This document shows, piece by piece, positions 26,140 through 35,370 of a stretch of 64,000 nt of DNA. Below the pieces are notes generated by a model. That model worked only from the letters and a program-made list of their open reading frames with translations, was not told where the DNA came from and did not search any database. The translations under genes were made by a program, and so were the position numbers. This stretch comes from an uncultured Acidobacteriia bacterium (lineage in GTDB: Bacteria > Acidobacteriota > Terriglobia > Bryobacterales > Bryobacteraceae), in the NCBI GenBank assembly GCA_903909435.1, contig CAIVVT010000292.1, forward strand, positions 1 to 64,000. Reading direction: 5' to 3'. The number at the start of each line of letters is the position of its first letter. Position 1 is the first letter of the stretch.

Positions 26140-27553
26140 GGTCACTGGCTTCAAGGAAATTGAGAGAGAAGTACCCACGCGGCGTCCGGTTGCGGAGCGG
26201 GTCAACGATTGGTTTGAGGTTTACCAACCGTTTCCCGAAGAAAAGGTCCGCTCCCAGGGTGCGCGCTGCATGGATTGCGGCGTGCCATTCTGCCACACGG
26301 GCTGTCCGCTCACCAACATCATTCCCGATTGGAACGATCTGGTTTACCGGAACCGCTGGAGGGATGCGATCCGCGTTCTTCACTCGACCAACAACTTCCC
26401 GGAGTTCACGGGGCGCATCTGCCCCGCGCCGTGCGAAGCGTCATGCGTGCTCGGCATTAACGAGCCTGCTGTCACGATCAAGAACATCGAGCGCACCATC
26501 ATCGACCACGCCTGGAATGAAGGCTGGATTAAACCCGAGCTGCCGTCGCAGCGCTCAGGCAAACGCGTTGCAGTGGTGGGCAGCGGTCCCGCCGGCCTGG
26601 CAGCGGCACAGCAGCTTGCTCGCGCGGGGCATCTGGTCACAGTGTTTGAGAAGTGCGACCGCATCGGCGGTCTGCTACGCTACGGCATCCCCGACTTCAA
26701 AATGGAGAAGCATCATATCGACCGGCGACTCACGCAGATGGAAGCGGAAGGCGTTACCTTCCGAACGGGCGTGCATGTCGGAGTGAACTTCTCGACTAAA
26801 GAACTCAGCCGCGATTTCCATGCGATACTGCTGGCCGCAGGCGCGGAGCAACCACGCAACCTACCGATCCCCGGCCGCGAGCTGAAAGGTATTCACTTCG
26901 CGATGGATTTCCTGCCTCAGCACAACAAGCGCAACGCCGGCGACCGGATTCCGGATGAGCAATGGATCAGCGCTACCGGCAAGCACGTTGTCATCATCGG
27001 CGGTGGCGACACCGGGGCCGATTGCCTGGGCACCTGTATTCGCCAGAAGGCGGCCTCGATCCGCCAGTTCGAAATCATGCCCAAGCCGCCGAACTCGCGA
27101 GACCGTTCAACCCCTTGGCCGCTTTGGCCGCTGATGCTGCGGACCGAAAGCGCGCACGAAGAGGGCGGCGATCGCTACTGGTCGATCCTAACCACTCGCT
27201 TCGAGGGCGACGAAGCAGGCAACGTGAAGAATCTCTGCACTGTGGGCGTGGGCGCTCCGCCGAATTTCGAACAGCTTCCTGGCACGGAAGAAGTGGTCCC
27301 TGCGGACTTGGTTCTCCTGGCAATGGGCTTTACCGGACCGGTGAAGAGCGGTCTGGTGGATGAACTTGGCGTGGAACTCGACGCCCGCGGCAACGTAAAG
27401 GCGGATGACGACTTTATGACGTCGGTGCCTGGAGTCTTCGCCGCTGGCGACTCACGCAGAGGGCAGTCGTTGGTGGTTTGGGCCATCGCAGAAGGCCGTC
27501 AAGCGGCGCGCGGCATCGACAAGTATCTGATGGGTGCCACCAGCTTGCCTTAG
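26132..27553 (+). CDS. gltD: Glutamate synthase small (beta) subunit
   Basis: The FAD- and Fe-S-containing subunit that passes electrons from NAD(P)H to the large subunit. The N-terminal cysteines [13 protein letters not shown] (Cys46, 49, 54 and 58) bind 4Fe-4S clusters together with [12 protein letters not shown] (starting about residue 96). The FAD motif [11 protein letters not shown] begins at about 147 and the NAD(P)H motif [12 protein letters not shown] near 288. Its 473 residues are normal. Translation is coupled to gltB by an eight-base overlap. Confidence 0.95.
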   Translation: MGKVTGFKEIEREVPTRRPVAERVNDWFEVYQPFPEEKVRSQGARCMDCGVPFCHTGCPLTNIIPDWNDLVYRNRWRDAIRVLHSTNNFPEFTGRICPAPCEASCVLGINEPAVTIKNIERTIIDHAWNEGWIKPELPSQRSGKRVAVVGSGPAGLAAAQQLARAGHLVTVFEKCDRIGGLLRYGIPDFKMEKHHIDRRLTQMEAEGVTFRTGVHVGVNFSTKELSRDFHAILLAAGAEQPRNLPIPGRELKGIHFAMDFLPQHNKRNAGDRIPDEQWISATGKHVVIIGGGDTGADCLGTCIRQKAASIRQFEIMPKPPNSRDRSTPWPLWPLMLRTESAHEEGGDRYWSILTTRFEGDEAGNVKNLCTVGVGAPPNFEQLPGTEEVVPADLVLLAMGFTGPVKSGLVDELGVELDARGNVKADDDFMTSVPGVFAAGDSRRGQSLVVWAIAEGRQAARGIDKYLMGATSLP

Positions 27554-27567
27554 TGCCAAGAGGTCTC

Positions 27568-27583
27568 GCATACGTGCGTATGC
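27568..27583. repeat. 16-bp near-palindrome after gltD
   Basis: GCATACG-TG-CGTATGC forms a short hairpin 15 bases after the gltD stop. No T-tract follows, so a terminator role is only possible. Confidence 0.3.
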
Positions 27584-27705
27584 TAGAACAACGTTGACAG
27601 GAAGTCCAAGCCCTGCTGGACTGCGGAGTTGCCAACCTCGGACCGATGTTCGCGATGTATGGTCCCATCAGTCGGCGCCGGGTGTGGATGGGCCCTCTAA
27701 TTCAA

Positions 27706-28464
27706 TCAGCACTTCCGTGCGATAAGACACGCGGTCTCGCGCCCATCCAGCCGCATGTCGACTGCCAGCGCGTCGGCCGGAGCGAGCCAGGCTCGCTCCA
27801 CCGCGAGGCCCGCTTCCAGGGCAATACGCCTGAGCATGCGGTCATCCAGAAAGTGCATCGAGCTTGGCATCTGGCTGACCTGCCGGTGCGCGCAATAGAC
27901 ACTCAACTTTTCCACCCACCCCGGCCATCTGCCGCCCGCCGCCACGCGTCGCTCGTATTCCTCGATAAACGGCGCAAAGGGGGCTCGATAGGGCGTGGAG
28001 GCCTGGACAAAGAGCCGCCCGCCGGGACGTAGCCAGCGGGCAATTCGACTTGCGCCGAGGGTGAGTTGCCGGCCGGTAAGAAAGTGAAGGACATTGGCGC
28101 AGTGGACGGCGCCGAGTTTGCCCTCGGGGAAGAACAGGTCACGCGGGAAGTGGCCCGGTTGCAGATGCAATCGCAATCGATCCTCTGGACTCACTTCGAT
28201 TTCTGCACGCCGCTGCAATTCGGACAGGTGACTGGTTTCTACGTCGTTCGCGATTACCCAGGCGCCCGCGCGCAGAGCCGCCAGCGCCGCCAACCCGTAG
28301 CCTGTCCCGATATCCAACGCCGCGGAGTCGCTTGACCCGCAATTGCCGGCCCTGCAGAAATCTAGAAACAACTCGCTCTGAAGACTAAGCTGCTCCGAGA
28401 TCCAGCCCATCCGGTTGCGTGTGAAAAGCCGTCCAGGCCGCCGCGGCTGTAATTTGCCGGTCAC
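27706..28464 (-). CDS. Class I SAM-dependent methyltransferase
   Basis: A 252-residue cytoplasmic methyltransferase with the Rossmann motif I ALDIGTGYGLAALAAL (about 49-64), an acidic motif II in VIANDVE (about 70-76) and LRPGGRLFVQAS (about 145-156) as the post-motif strand. No signal peptide. The acceptor cannot be told. It converges with gltD and lies downstream of the RNase E/G gene on the same strand with its own start region, so it is probably a separate transcript. Confidence 0.75.
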   Translation of the reverse strand: MTGKLQPRRPGRLFTRNRMGWISEQLSLQSELFLDFCRAGNCGSSDSAALDIGTGYGLAALAALRAGAWVIANDVETSHLSELQRRAEIEVSPEDRLRLHLQPGHFPRDLFFPEGKLGAVHCANVLHFLTGRQLTLGASRIARWLRPGGRLFVQASTPYRAPFAPFIEEYERRVAAGGRWPGWVEKLSVYCAHRQVSQMPSSMHFLDDRMLRRIALEAGLAVERAWLAPADALAVDMRLDGRETACLIARKC

Positions 28465-28520
28465 AGGTTTTAGGGTATCAACGCTCGCCGTTTGAGCGCC
28501 GCCAGTCGCGAAATGAAAAT

Positions 28521-28559
28521 GCGCCGGCCGCGCTTCCCCTGCAGAGGCGCGGCCAGCGC
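28521..28559 (-). terminator. Intrinsic terminator after the RNase E/G gene
   Basis: A GC-rich stem of 13 positions with one mismatch (28521-28533 with 28547-28559), followed on the minus strand by ATTTTCATTT, 31 bases past the RNase gene stop. Confidence 0.6.
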
Positions 28560-28589
28560 AGACTCTTAACCAAACTCAACCCAGAGAAA

Positions 28590-31511
28590 CTAGGTTAGAT
28601 CGAACTTCTCCTGGTGCAGCAGTTCGTCCGCTACGACGAGTACTGGCCGGCCCAGAATCTCTTCAATTTCCTCAAGGTACTTGTTCTCGATCGATTTCAT
28701 CTCTTTGGCCACTTCGGGGCTGGCGCGCAGCACGCACTCCTTGCCGTCGACGACCTTCGAGTATTTCTGGGCTTCGACCAGAATCTCGCTGATCACGGTC
28801 CCCACGCTCTTCACGTAACCAGCACCTTCGCAGTACGGGCAGTGAGAACAAAGCGCGCGTTCCAGACTTTGCTTGACGCGCTTTCTCGTGATAGCGACCA
28901 AGCCAAAATCATTGAATTGCAGTATCTTGTAAGGCGCCTTATCCGAGCGCATCGCCTCTTCCAGTGCAGTCATCACTTTAGTGCGATTTTTACGTTCGTC
29001 CATGTCGATGAAGTCGACGACGATGATGCCACCGAGATCGCGCAGTCGCATTTGCCGAACGATTTCTTTCACCGCCTCGACGTTGGTCTTGACGATTGTG
29101 TCTTCCAACCGGTTCGACTTACCGACATACTTGCCGGTGTTGACGTCAATGGCGACCAGCGCTTCGGTCTGGTTGATGACGATGTAGCCGCCCGACTTCA
29201 GCCACACTTTCGGGCGTAGGGCTTTCTCAAGCTCTTGCGTGATACTGAACGCATCGAAAATGGGCTCGGGACGCGTATACAGTTTGACCCGGGATAGCAT
29301 TTGAGGAGCGATGCGCTCAACTGCGTGCAGCACCTGCTCGTACAAGTCTTCGTTGTCCACCCACACGGCTTTGAATCCGTCGGTCAACTGGTCGCGAAGC
29401 AGCCGTTGAACCACTTCGACGTCGTGATGCAGAAGCAGTGGCGCACGGCGTTTCTCGGCTTTCTGTTTGATGTCCAGCCAGAGATTCGAAAGGTACTGGA
29501 TATCGGCGGCAATTTCATCTTCCGTCCGGCCTTCGCCGGCGGTCCGCATGATGAAGCCACCGGCGATGCCTTCGCGGTGCTTTTGAAGAACCTTCTTCAG
29601 GCGCAAGCGCTCTTCGTCGCTGCCGATCTTGCGCGAAACACCGAGGTGTTCGACGGTCGGCATGTAGACTACGTACCGGCCGGGCAAGGCAATATGCGAG
29701 GTGATGCGAGCGCCCTTCTGCCCCAGCGGTTCCTTTGCAATCTGGACGATGATCTCCTGGCCCTCTTTCAAGAGGTCTGAAATCAACGGCATTGGAGGAC
29801 GCTCGCGATCACGGTCTTTGTCCTTATCCCTGTCGCGGTCTTTATCCCGATCTTTGTCGCGATCGCGGTCTCTGTCGCGGCCACGATTATCCCGATCACG
29901 ACCGTTGTTCCGATCAGGCCGCTCGACCACGCGCTCGACGGCCCGTTCCGATTCCGGCGCAGCGGGTTCAAGCACCGCTGCTTCAGGTTCCGCAACCGCC
30001 TCGGCGGGACTCTCCGCAATCGGACTAGCCGGCAAGGATGCCTGCTGCCTGGACTTGCGGCGCATCCGCCGGGACATGCGATGAGCCATGCGGCCGGCCT
30101 GCGTGCGCAGCGTGGCCGAGGATTCCTCTCCCTCCGGTACCGGGGTGGTGGCGTCCCCAAGCTCAGAGGATTCCGTTTCGGCGTCTTCCTGGTCGGCTGA
30201 CTCGATCGCGGCGCCCTCCTCCTGCGCGACAGTAGCCTCATCGGCAGGCGCGGAAGCACCCTCGACTTCCGGCTCCTCCACGGCGACAGTCGTAACTTCG
30301 TCTTCTACCCAGGGAACTGCGGAGTTCAACTCCTGGTCTGGAGTTGCCGTCTCCGCAGCAGTATCCGGAACTGAAACCTCGGCTGGTTTCGCCGCTTTCA
30401 ATTCGGAGACTGGAAGTTCAGCGACCAGCGATGCCGAAGCTGATTCTTCGACAACTTCGACCGGTTCAGGCGCGGGCGCCGGCTCGACGTCGTCAGTAGC
30501 CTCGCCGGATGCGATCTCCTCATCTTCCCCCTCGGGCTCGTCCGGGCCTGACTCGGTCGATGGCACCTGATCTTCGTCCTCCTGCGACGCAGCGGCTTCG
30601 GCCCGCTCTTCCATCTCGTCCACACGATCCAGGATCGCTTCGGCGGCGTCCTCAGCCTCCGCCTCGTCCTCGGCCAGGGGTTCTGTATCGAGCTCCTCCT
30701 CGAAGGCTTCCGGAATGATGGCAGGCGGCGCTGCGGCGAGTGGCGGCGACTGGCGGCGGTACTTGGCAAGGGACTCGCCGGGCAACAGCAGGAACTCCTC
30801 TGAAGGCTGCGAGGTCTGCTGCTGGTGATGTTGCGTGGAATGCTGGGGTGCGGATTCCGGCAATGCGGATTCAGCGGGAACCTCTTCCGCCTCGACTTCC
30901 GCTTCGCCTTCAACCTCGCCTTCGGCCGTAGCCCCCGCCGATTGTTCATCAGCCGGCGAAGCGTACTTGGAGTCGGGGAACCCTCGACTGCCGCGGCGTC
31001 TGCGACGGCTACGTCTGCCGCGGCGGTCACGATGGGCTTCACCCTGACCCTCGGCTCCGCCAATCACTGGCGTGTTACTGTCCGTCGACGCTGGTTCGAT
31101 CCCCGCTTCTACTTGTGGAACAATCGCAACCGCGGCCGGCTCTTCGATTCTCCGTTCCGCGCTTGCCACCGGCGGCAAGGCGAGGACGGGAGAAGCGTCG
31201 TATGACTCACGGGTCCGTTCGCGCTCGCGTGGGCGGGAGTCGCGGCTCCGGTCATCAACACGATCGAACTCGTCGCCGTGCTCCTCAAAGAAGTCTGAGA
31301 CATAAAGGAAACAGTCCCGTTCTAGACCCAGGTCCACGAACGCGGATTGCATCCCGGGCAGCACTCGCGTGACGCGCCCTTTGTGAATGCTGCCGGCCAG
31401 CGAATACTCGTTGGCCCGCTGAAAGAACATCTCGACCAGTTGCCCGTCTTCGAGAATGGCAACTTTGGTCTCATGGCGGTTCTGGCTTATGACCAGTTCC
31501 TTGGACGGCAT
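28590..31511 (-). CDS. rng: Ribonuclease E/G with large charged insertion in the S1 domain
   Basis: Endoribonuclease for mRNA decay and rRNA processing. The protein opens with the RNase E/G S1 fold (residues 1-85, KGRVTRVLPGMQSAFVDLG then ERDCFLYVSDFF), is interrupted by about 480 residues of Glu/Ala/Pro/Ser-rich and later Arg/Asp/Lys-repeat sequence (about 85-570), and resumes the S1 fold at LLKEGQEIIVQIAKEPLGQKG. The catalytic core follows with AIDVNTGKYVG (about 783-793) and the zinc-link CSHCPYC (about 889-895). GGAGG precedes the ATG. It ends the mre-mrd-rod cluster, a common place for this gene. Whether it behaves as E or G is not decidable. Confidence 0.9.
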   Translation of the reverse strand: MPSKELVISQNRHETKVAILEDGQLVEMFFQRANEYSLAGSIHKGRVTRVLPGMQSAFVDLGLERDCFLYVSDFFEEHGDEFDRVDDRSRDSRPRERERTRESYDASPVLALPPVASAERRIEEPAAVAIVPQVEAGIEPASTDSNTPVIGGAEGQGEAHRDRRGRRSRRRRRGSRGFPDSKYASPADEQSAGATAEGEVEGEAEVEAEEVPAESALPESAPQHSTQHHQQQTSQPSEEFLLLPGESLAKYRRQSPPLAAAPPAIIPEAFEEELDTEPLAEDEAEAEDAAEAILDRVDEMEERAEAAASQEDEDQVPSTESGPDEPEGEDEEIASGEATDDVEPAPAPEPVEVVEESASASLVAELPVSELKAAKPAEVSVPDTAAETATPDQELNSAVPWVEDEVTTVAVEEPEVEGASAPADEATVAQEEGAAIESADQEDAETESSELGDATTPVPEGEESSATLRTQAGRMAHRMSRRMRRKSRQQASLPASPIAESPAEAVAEPEAAVLEPAAPESERAVERVVERPDRNNGRDRDNRGRDRDRDRDKDRDKDRDRDKDKDRDRERPPMPLISDLLKEGQEIIVQIAKEPLGQKGARITSHIALPGRYVVYMPTVEHLGVSRKIGSDEERLRLKKVLQKHREGIAGGFIMRTAGEGRTEDEIAADIQYLSNLWLDIKQKAEKRRAPLLLHHDVEVVQRLLRDQLTDGFKAVWVDNEDLYEQVLHAVERIAPQMLSRVKLYTRPEPIFDAFSITQELEKALRPKVWLKSGGYIVINQTEALVAIDVNTGKYVGKSNRLEDTIVKTNVEAVKEIVRQMRLRDLGGIIVVDFIDMDERKNRTKVMTALEEAMRSDKAPYKILQFNDFGLVAITRKRVKQSLERALCSHCPYCEGAGYVKSVGTVISEILVEAQKYSKVVDGKECVLRASPEVAKEMKSIENKYLEEIEEILGRPVLVVADELLHQEKFDLT

Positions 31512-31801
31512 GAACTACCTCCGCTACGGTGAGCGACCACCGAGTGGAGCGGGGCGAGGAGCAATCGAGCCGGGTGCCTGTGAGACCTGATCTGAACTCC
31601 GCGCATCTCGCGAAACAGAATCCAGAGACGGCCCCAGTCCAGTCAATAAACCTGTTGTTCCTCCCAGTCGAGGCGATTACTCATCTCGGCCTTCTCTGGG
31701 GGCGCGGCGCGCACTTGCCGGCCGCGTTCGGCAAACCCTTTGATCGGACATTTGGCACCGGGTGGACTTTCCAACCGGCCGCACTTGACTCTACAGTCGC
31801 T

Positions 31802-32875
31802 TCACGATCCGAACCGCCGGAGCCGGACATTGTTGACCAACCCCAGCATTGCAAATACCGACATCATGCTCGACCCTCCGTAACTCATTAGAGGGAGCGG
31901 AATGCCGGTCACCGGCATACGGCCCACGGCCATTCCTGCGTTCACCAGCAAGTGGAACAGGAGCAGCGAGCCGACGCCCATACAGATAAACATCCCGGCC
32001 CGGTCCGGCGCTTTTTGTGCATTCTGCACGATCTGCATCAATAGCAGAAAATACAACGCGAACAGGACTAGAATGCCAACAAAACCATGCTCTTCGGCAA
32101 AGGCCGAAATCACGAAATCCGTATGCGCCGCAGGCAGAAACCGGAGCTGAGTTTGCGAGCCTCGAGCGACCCCCTCACCCCACATGCCTCCAGCGCCTAC
32201 GGCAATTTTCGACTGGATTACCTGATACCCCGCGCCCATCGGGTCCCTCATCGGATCGAGGAAAGTGACGAGCCGGGCCCTTTGATAATCCTTCAGCAAG
32301 ACCCAACCAGCGGGCAATAACACCGCTGCGGCCAGCAGCACCATGAGAGCGTGCTGCCAGCGAAAGCCACCAAAGAAAATACCGACTGCCAGGATGGGGA
32401 TATATGTCAACGTGGTCCCCAGATCCGGCTCCGCCAAGACTAAGCCGGCCGGAATGCCGACCGCAATCCCGAGCTTCAATAAATCCCGCCAGTCCAGCCG
32501 ATCGCTTCGCATTTCGGACAGGTATCGGGCTACCAGTAATACTATCACCAGTTTACCAAGCTCAGAGGGTTGGAATCGCAAGCCATAGAAAAGAGGAATC
32601 CAGCGCTTAGAACCCCAGACGTAGCTGCCCACCACCAAGGTCAACGCCAGGAATGCCAGCGTGATCCCGTACAGGATGGGTACCTGACTGAGCAGGTTGT
32701 GGTAGTCCACACGCGCCAGAATCCACATTAGGAACAGGCCACAAGCCAGCCAGACGCACTGCTTCATCCATGCGCTTCGAAATGCGGTGGCATGGGTCGC
32801 CGAATATATCTGGAGAATCCCGAGGGAACAAATGGCCAGCGCGATCAGCAGCATGGGCCAATCGATCTCGCGCAA
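31802..32875 (-). CDS. rodA: RodA-type peptidoglycan polymerase
   Basis: SEDS-family membrane glycosyltransferase that polymerises lipid II for cell elongation with its partner PBP2. About ten membrane helices are visible. Family markers include SELGKLVIVLLVARYL (about 100-115), AEPDLGTTLTYIPI, and the late NAGMAVGRMPVTGIPLPLMSYGGSS motif. Length, 357 residues, fits RodA. It follows the PBP2 gene by 29 bases, in the usual rod-complex order. A 290-base gap separates it from the RNase gene. Confidence 0.93.
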   Translation of the reverse strand: MREIDWPMLLIALAICSLGILQIYSATHATAFRSAWMKQCVWLACGLFLMWILARVDYHNLLSQVPILYGITLAFLALTLVVGSYVWGSKRWIPLFYGLRFQPSELGKLVIVLLVARYLSEMRSDRLDWRDLLKLGIAVGIPAGLVLAEPDLGTTLTYIPILAVGIFFGGFRWQHALMVLLAAAVLLPAGWVLLKDYQRARLVTFLDPMRDPMGAGYQVIQSKIAVGAGGMWGEGVARGSQTQLRFLPAAHTDFVISAFAEEHGFVGILVLFALYFLLLMQIVQNAQKAPDRAGMFICMGVGSLLLFHLLVNAGMAVGRMPVTGIPLPLMSYGGSSMMSVFAMLGLVNNVRLRRFGS

Positions 32876-32904
32876 GAAGCGGTAGCGGCCGAATTGGAGG
32901 GGAA

Positions 32905-34812
32905 TCAGCGTGACCTCAATCCGGGCGAGGCGAGGTCGCTCCCCGGGACGCGAACGGCGGCCGCCAGATTCTGCGGCGCGCCAGACTGCTTCTGCCGGGC
33001 CTTCTTATCGTAGAAGGCCTTAATCACGTCGCGCACGATCGGCGCGGCAAGTGGGCCGTGCATGCCGTTCTCGTACAACGCCACAACGACAATTTCAGGA
33101 TTCTCCCGGCTCGCGAAGCCCACGAACCAGGCATCGTCCCGGAACGCTTCCTCACCCAGTTTGGTCTTCAGAAGGTCGTTCGAGGCACGTTGCGCTGTAC
33201 CGGTTTTTCCGCATAGGACGATGTCGCTCATATGCACCGCCGCGCCCGTGCCGCCTTCGTTGACCACGGCGCACATCCCGTCCAGGACTTTCGCCAGATT
33301 GAGCGGGTTGATATCAGCCGTATGGTCAACCTGTGGCGGATGGCCGTCGTCCAGGATGTGCGGGCGCATCCAAACGCCGTTGTTGAGCAAACCGCTATAG
33401 GCATAAGCAAGTTGCAGGGGGGTGACCGTCACGGCGCCCTGCCCGATGGCGACGCTGATCGTCTCACCCTCGTACCATTTCTCGCGCTGCGTGCGAATCT
33501 TCCAGGCCGAGGAAGGCACCACGCCTTCCTTCTCGCCGGGCAGGTCAATGCCTGTCTTCTTGCCAAGGCCGGCCATCTGAGCGTATTTCGCTATGGTGTC
33601 GATGCCGGTCATCCTGCCAACGTTGTAGAAGTACACATCGCAGCTCTGCGCGATGGCGCTGTGCAGATTAACCGTCCCGTGGCCGCCTTTCTTGTGGCAC
33701 TTGAACACGCGGCCGTAGAACGTGGCGCTACCGGCGCAATGGACACTGAAGTTCTCGTCGATCGCCCCACTCTCCAAGGCGGCCAAAGCGACGAAAGGTT
33801 TGAAAGTCGAACCAGGTGCAAGCTGGGATTGAATTACTCGATTGAAAAGCGGCTTTGTGGGATCCTCGAGCAGTCCCTTCAACTCACTCGATTTCATCCT
33901 GCCGACGAAGAGATTCGGATCATATCCCGGCGCCGAGGCGTAAGCCAGGATATCGCCCGTTGCCGGTGCGATGGCGATCACGGCGCCGCGTTTACCTTCC
34001 AGCGCCATTTCAGCGACGGTCTGTAGGTCCAGGTCGATGGTCAGACGCAGGTCTTTGCCCGGAACGGCGGGCTTCATCCCCAGAACCTCACGCGTGTTCA
34101 TACGGTTGTCCACACGCACCTGACGCTGTCCGTCTATCCCCGTAAGCGTGTCATTGTAGAAGCGCTCCACGCCCATTTTGCCGATCAGGTCGCCGGGGTT
34201 GTGGTTCGCCCACTCCTGGGAATTCAGCTCCGCCTCGCTGATCTCGCCGACGTAGCCAATGAGGTGCGAGGCGATGCCGTCTTTCGGATAGAGCCGGAAC
34301 TGGGACTTGATGAGTTCCATTTCGGGGAACATGAGATCGTTGCGATGAGACTCGACGAAGGCCAACTCGCCCGAGGTTAACTCCTCCTTCACGGGGATAG
34401 TGAAATAACTGGGGCGACGTTGAAAGCGGCGTACGCGGGCCTGGAAATCCTGGACATCCAAATTCAGCCCGCGGGCGATCGGTTCCACGTGATCGTCCCG
34501 CAGCCCTTCTCGCGACAGCACCAGCCGGAAGGACGCGTGGTTATCGACAATCACGCGGCCGTCGCGGTCGAGGATTCTGCCGCGGGGTGCGGGCATCGGA
34601 AGAGACTTGATCTGGTTCTGCTGAGCTTTGGAGTTGTAAAGCCCCTCGTTTCGCACCTGCAAGTCCCAGTAGCCCACGAGCAGGAAAATGAAGACTGCGA
34701 CGGTAAGGTATTGGAAAACGGCGACTTTCGCCGCCCCGGAATACGTTTCGTCGTGGACAAAACGCACCACTTTGGGCGCCTCGTGTTCTCGGTCTCCTTG
34801 GATTCTTGGCAC
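32905..34812 (-). CDS. mrdA: Penicillin-binding protein 2 (elongation transpeptidase)
   Basis: Class B transpeptidase that cross-links peptidoglycan during elongation together with RodA. A membrane anchor lies at about 30-48 (VFQYLTVAVFIFLLVGYW), then the dimerisation/pedestal domain. The transpeptidase motifs are APGSTFKPF (active Ser at about 334), SCD in IAQSCDVYFYN, and KTGTAQ (about 533). Its 635 residues are typical. The gene begins 21 bases after mreD. Confidence 0.93.
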   Translation of the reverse strand: MPRIQGDREHEAPKVVRFVHDETYSGAAKVAVFQYLTVAVFIFLLVGYWDLQVRNEGLYNSKAQQNQIKSLPMPAPRGRILDRDGRVIVDNHASFRLVLSREGLRDDHVEPIARGLNLDVQDFQARVRRFQRRPSYFTIPVKEELTSGELAFVESHRNDLMFPEMELIKSQFRLYPKDGIASHLIGYVGEISEAELNSQEWANHNPGDLIGKMGVERFYNDTLTGIDGQRQVRVDNRMNTREVLGMKPAVPGKDLRLTIDLDLQTVAEMALEGKRGAVIAIAPATGDILAYASAPGYDPNLFVGRMKSSELKGLLEDPTKPLFNRVIQSQLAPGSTFKPFVALAALESGAIDENFSVHCAGSATFYGRVFKCHKKGGHGTVNLHSAIAQSCDVYFYNVGRMTGIDTIAKYAQMAGLGKKTGIDLPGEKEGVVPSSAWKIRTQREKWYEGETISVAIGQGAVTVTPLQLAYAYSGLLNNGVWMRPHILDDGHPPQVDHTADINPLNLAKVLDGMCAVVNEGGTGAAVHMSDIVLCGKTGTAQRASNDLLKTKLGEEAFRDDAWFVGFASRENPEIVVVALYENGMHGPLAAPIVRDVIKAFYDKKARQKQSGAPQNLAAAVRVPGSDLASPGLRSR

Positions 34813-34833
34813 GGGGTGTGAAGCGCCGAGGCG

Positions 34834-35370
34834 CTATTGGGCCTCAGACTTCAGTTTATCGAACACCTGAAACAGTGGGAGTGCGATGATCCCATTCAGA
34901 AAGGCGGCTATCAGGGTTTGAGGCAGCTTGAAATCGTCGTGGGCGCCCAGCAGCATGTGCGACAAAGCCCAAAACAACACCTGATGCGCGATGAAGAAAC
35001 CGAAGCTCATGACGTAGCGCAAGCCGGAGTTTTCGACATCGAAGCGCAGGCTGACGCTGGCCGCCGAATAGCCGATCACCGTCTTCACAATGCCGTACAT
35101 CCCCAACGGAATAAAGGTCAGGGAATCCTGCGCCAGCCCGATCAAACAGCCGGTGAGTGCCCCGGCCGGCGGCTGCCTGCGCATTATCGAAAAATATACA
35201 GTGACCAGAAGCGGTAGCTCCAGGTAGGAAAGGAAGCTGAAAAAGCGCGGCACGTAGACCTGAAACAGGATCGCCAGCACGGGCAGCAGCACCCAGGTGA
35301 ACGGACGGAAGCTCCACACCCGCATGCGGCCGGGAGGGGTATGAACTACGGAATCGTTGAATTCCGTCAC
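34834..35370 (-). CDS. mreD: Rod shape-determining protein MreD
   Basis: Inner-membrane member of the elongasome. The 178-residue protein has about five hydrophobic helices and the family features ARL-poor, variable sequence with GCLIGLAQDSLTFIPLGMYGI in the middle (a short acidic motif in a loop between helices). The start overlaps the mreC stop by four bases. Identity rests on position between mreC and mrdA and on topology as much as on sequence. Confidence 0.85.
   Translation of the reverse strand: MTEFNDSVVHTPPGRMRVWSFRPFTWVLLPVLAILFQVYVPRFFSFLSYLELPLLVTVYFSIMRRQPPAGALTGCLIGLAQDSLTFIPLGMYGIVKTVIGYSAASVSLRFDVENSGLRYVMSFGFFIAHQVLFWALSHMLLGAHDDFKLPQTLIAAFLNGIIALPLFQVFDKLKSEAQ

Noticed and set aside
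25084-26205. Long minus-strand open frame (373 residues) under gltB/gltD
   Set aside because: It is a high-GC antisense shadow of gltB with no motif of its own.
29790-29900. Short tandem repeats in the RNase E/G gene as a possible CRISPR-like or satellite array
   Set aside because: They encode the in-frame Arg-Asp-Lys repeats of the protein; unit length and sequence vary and there are no spacers.
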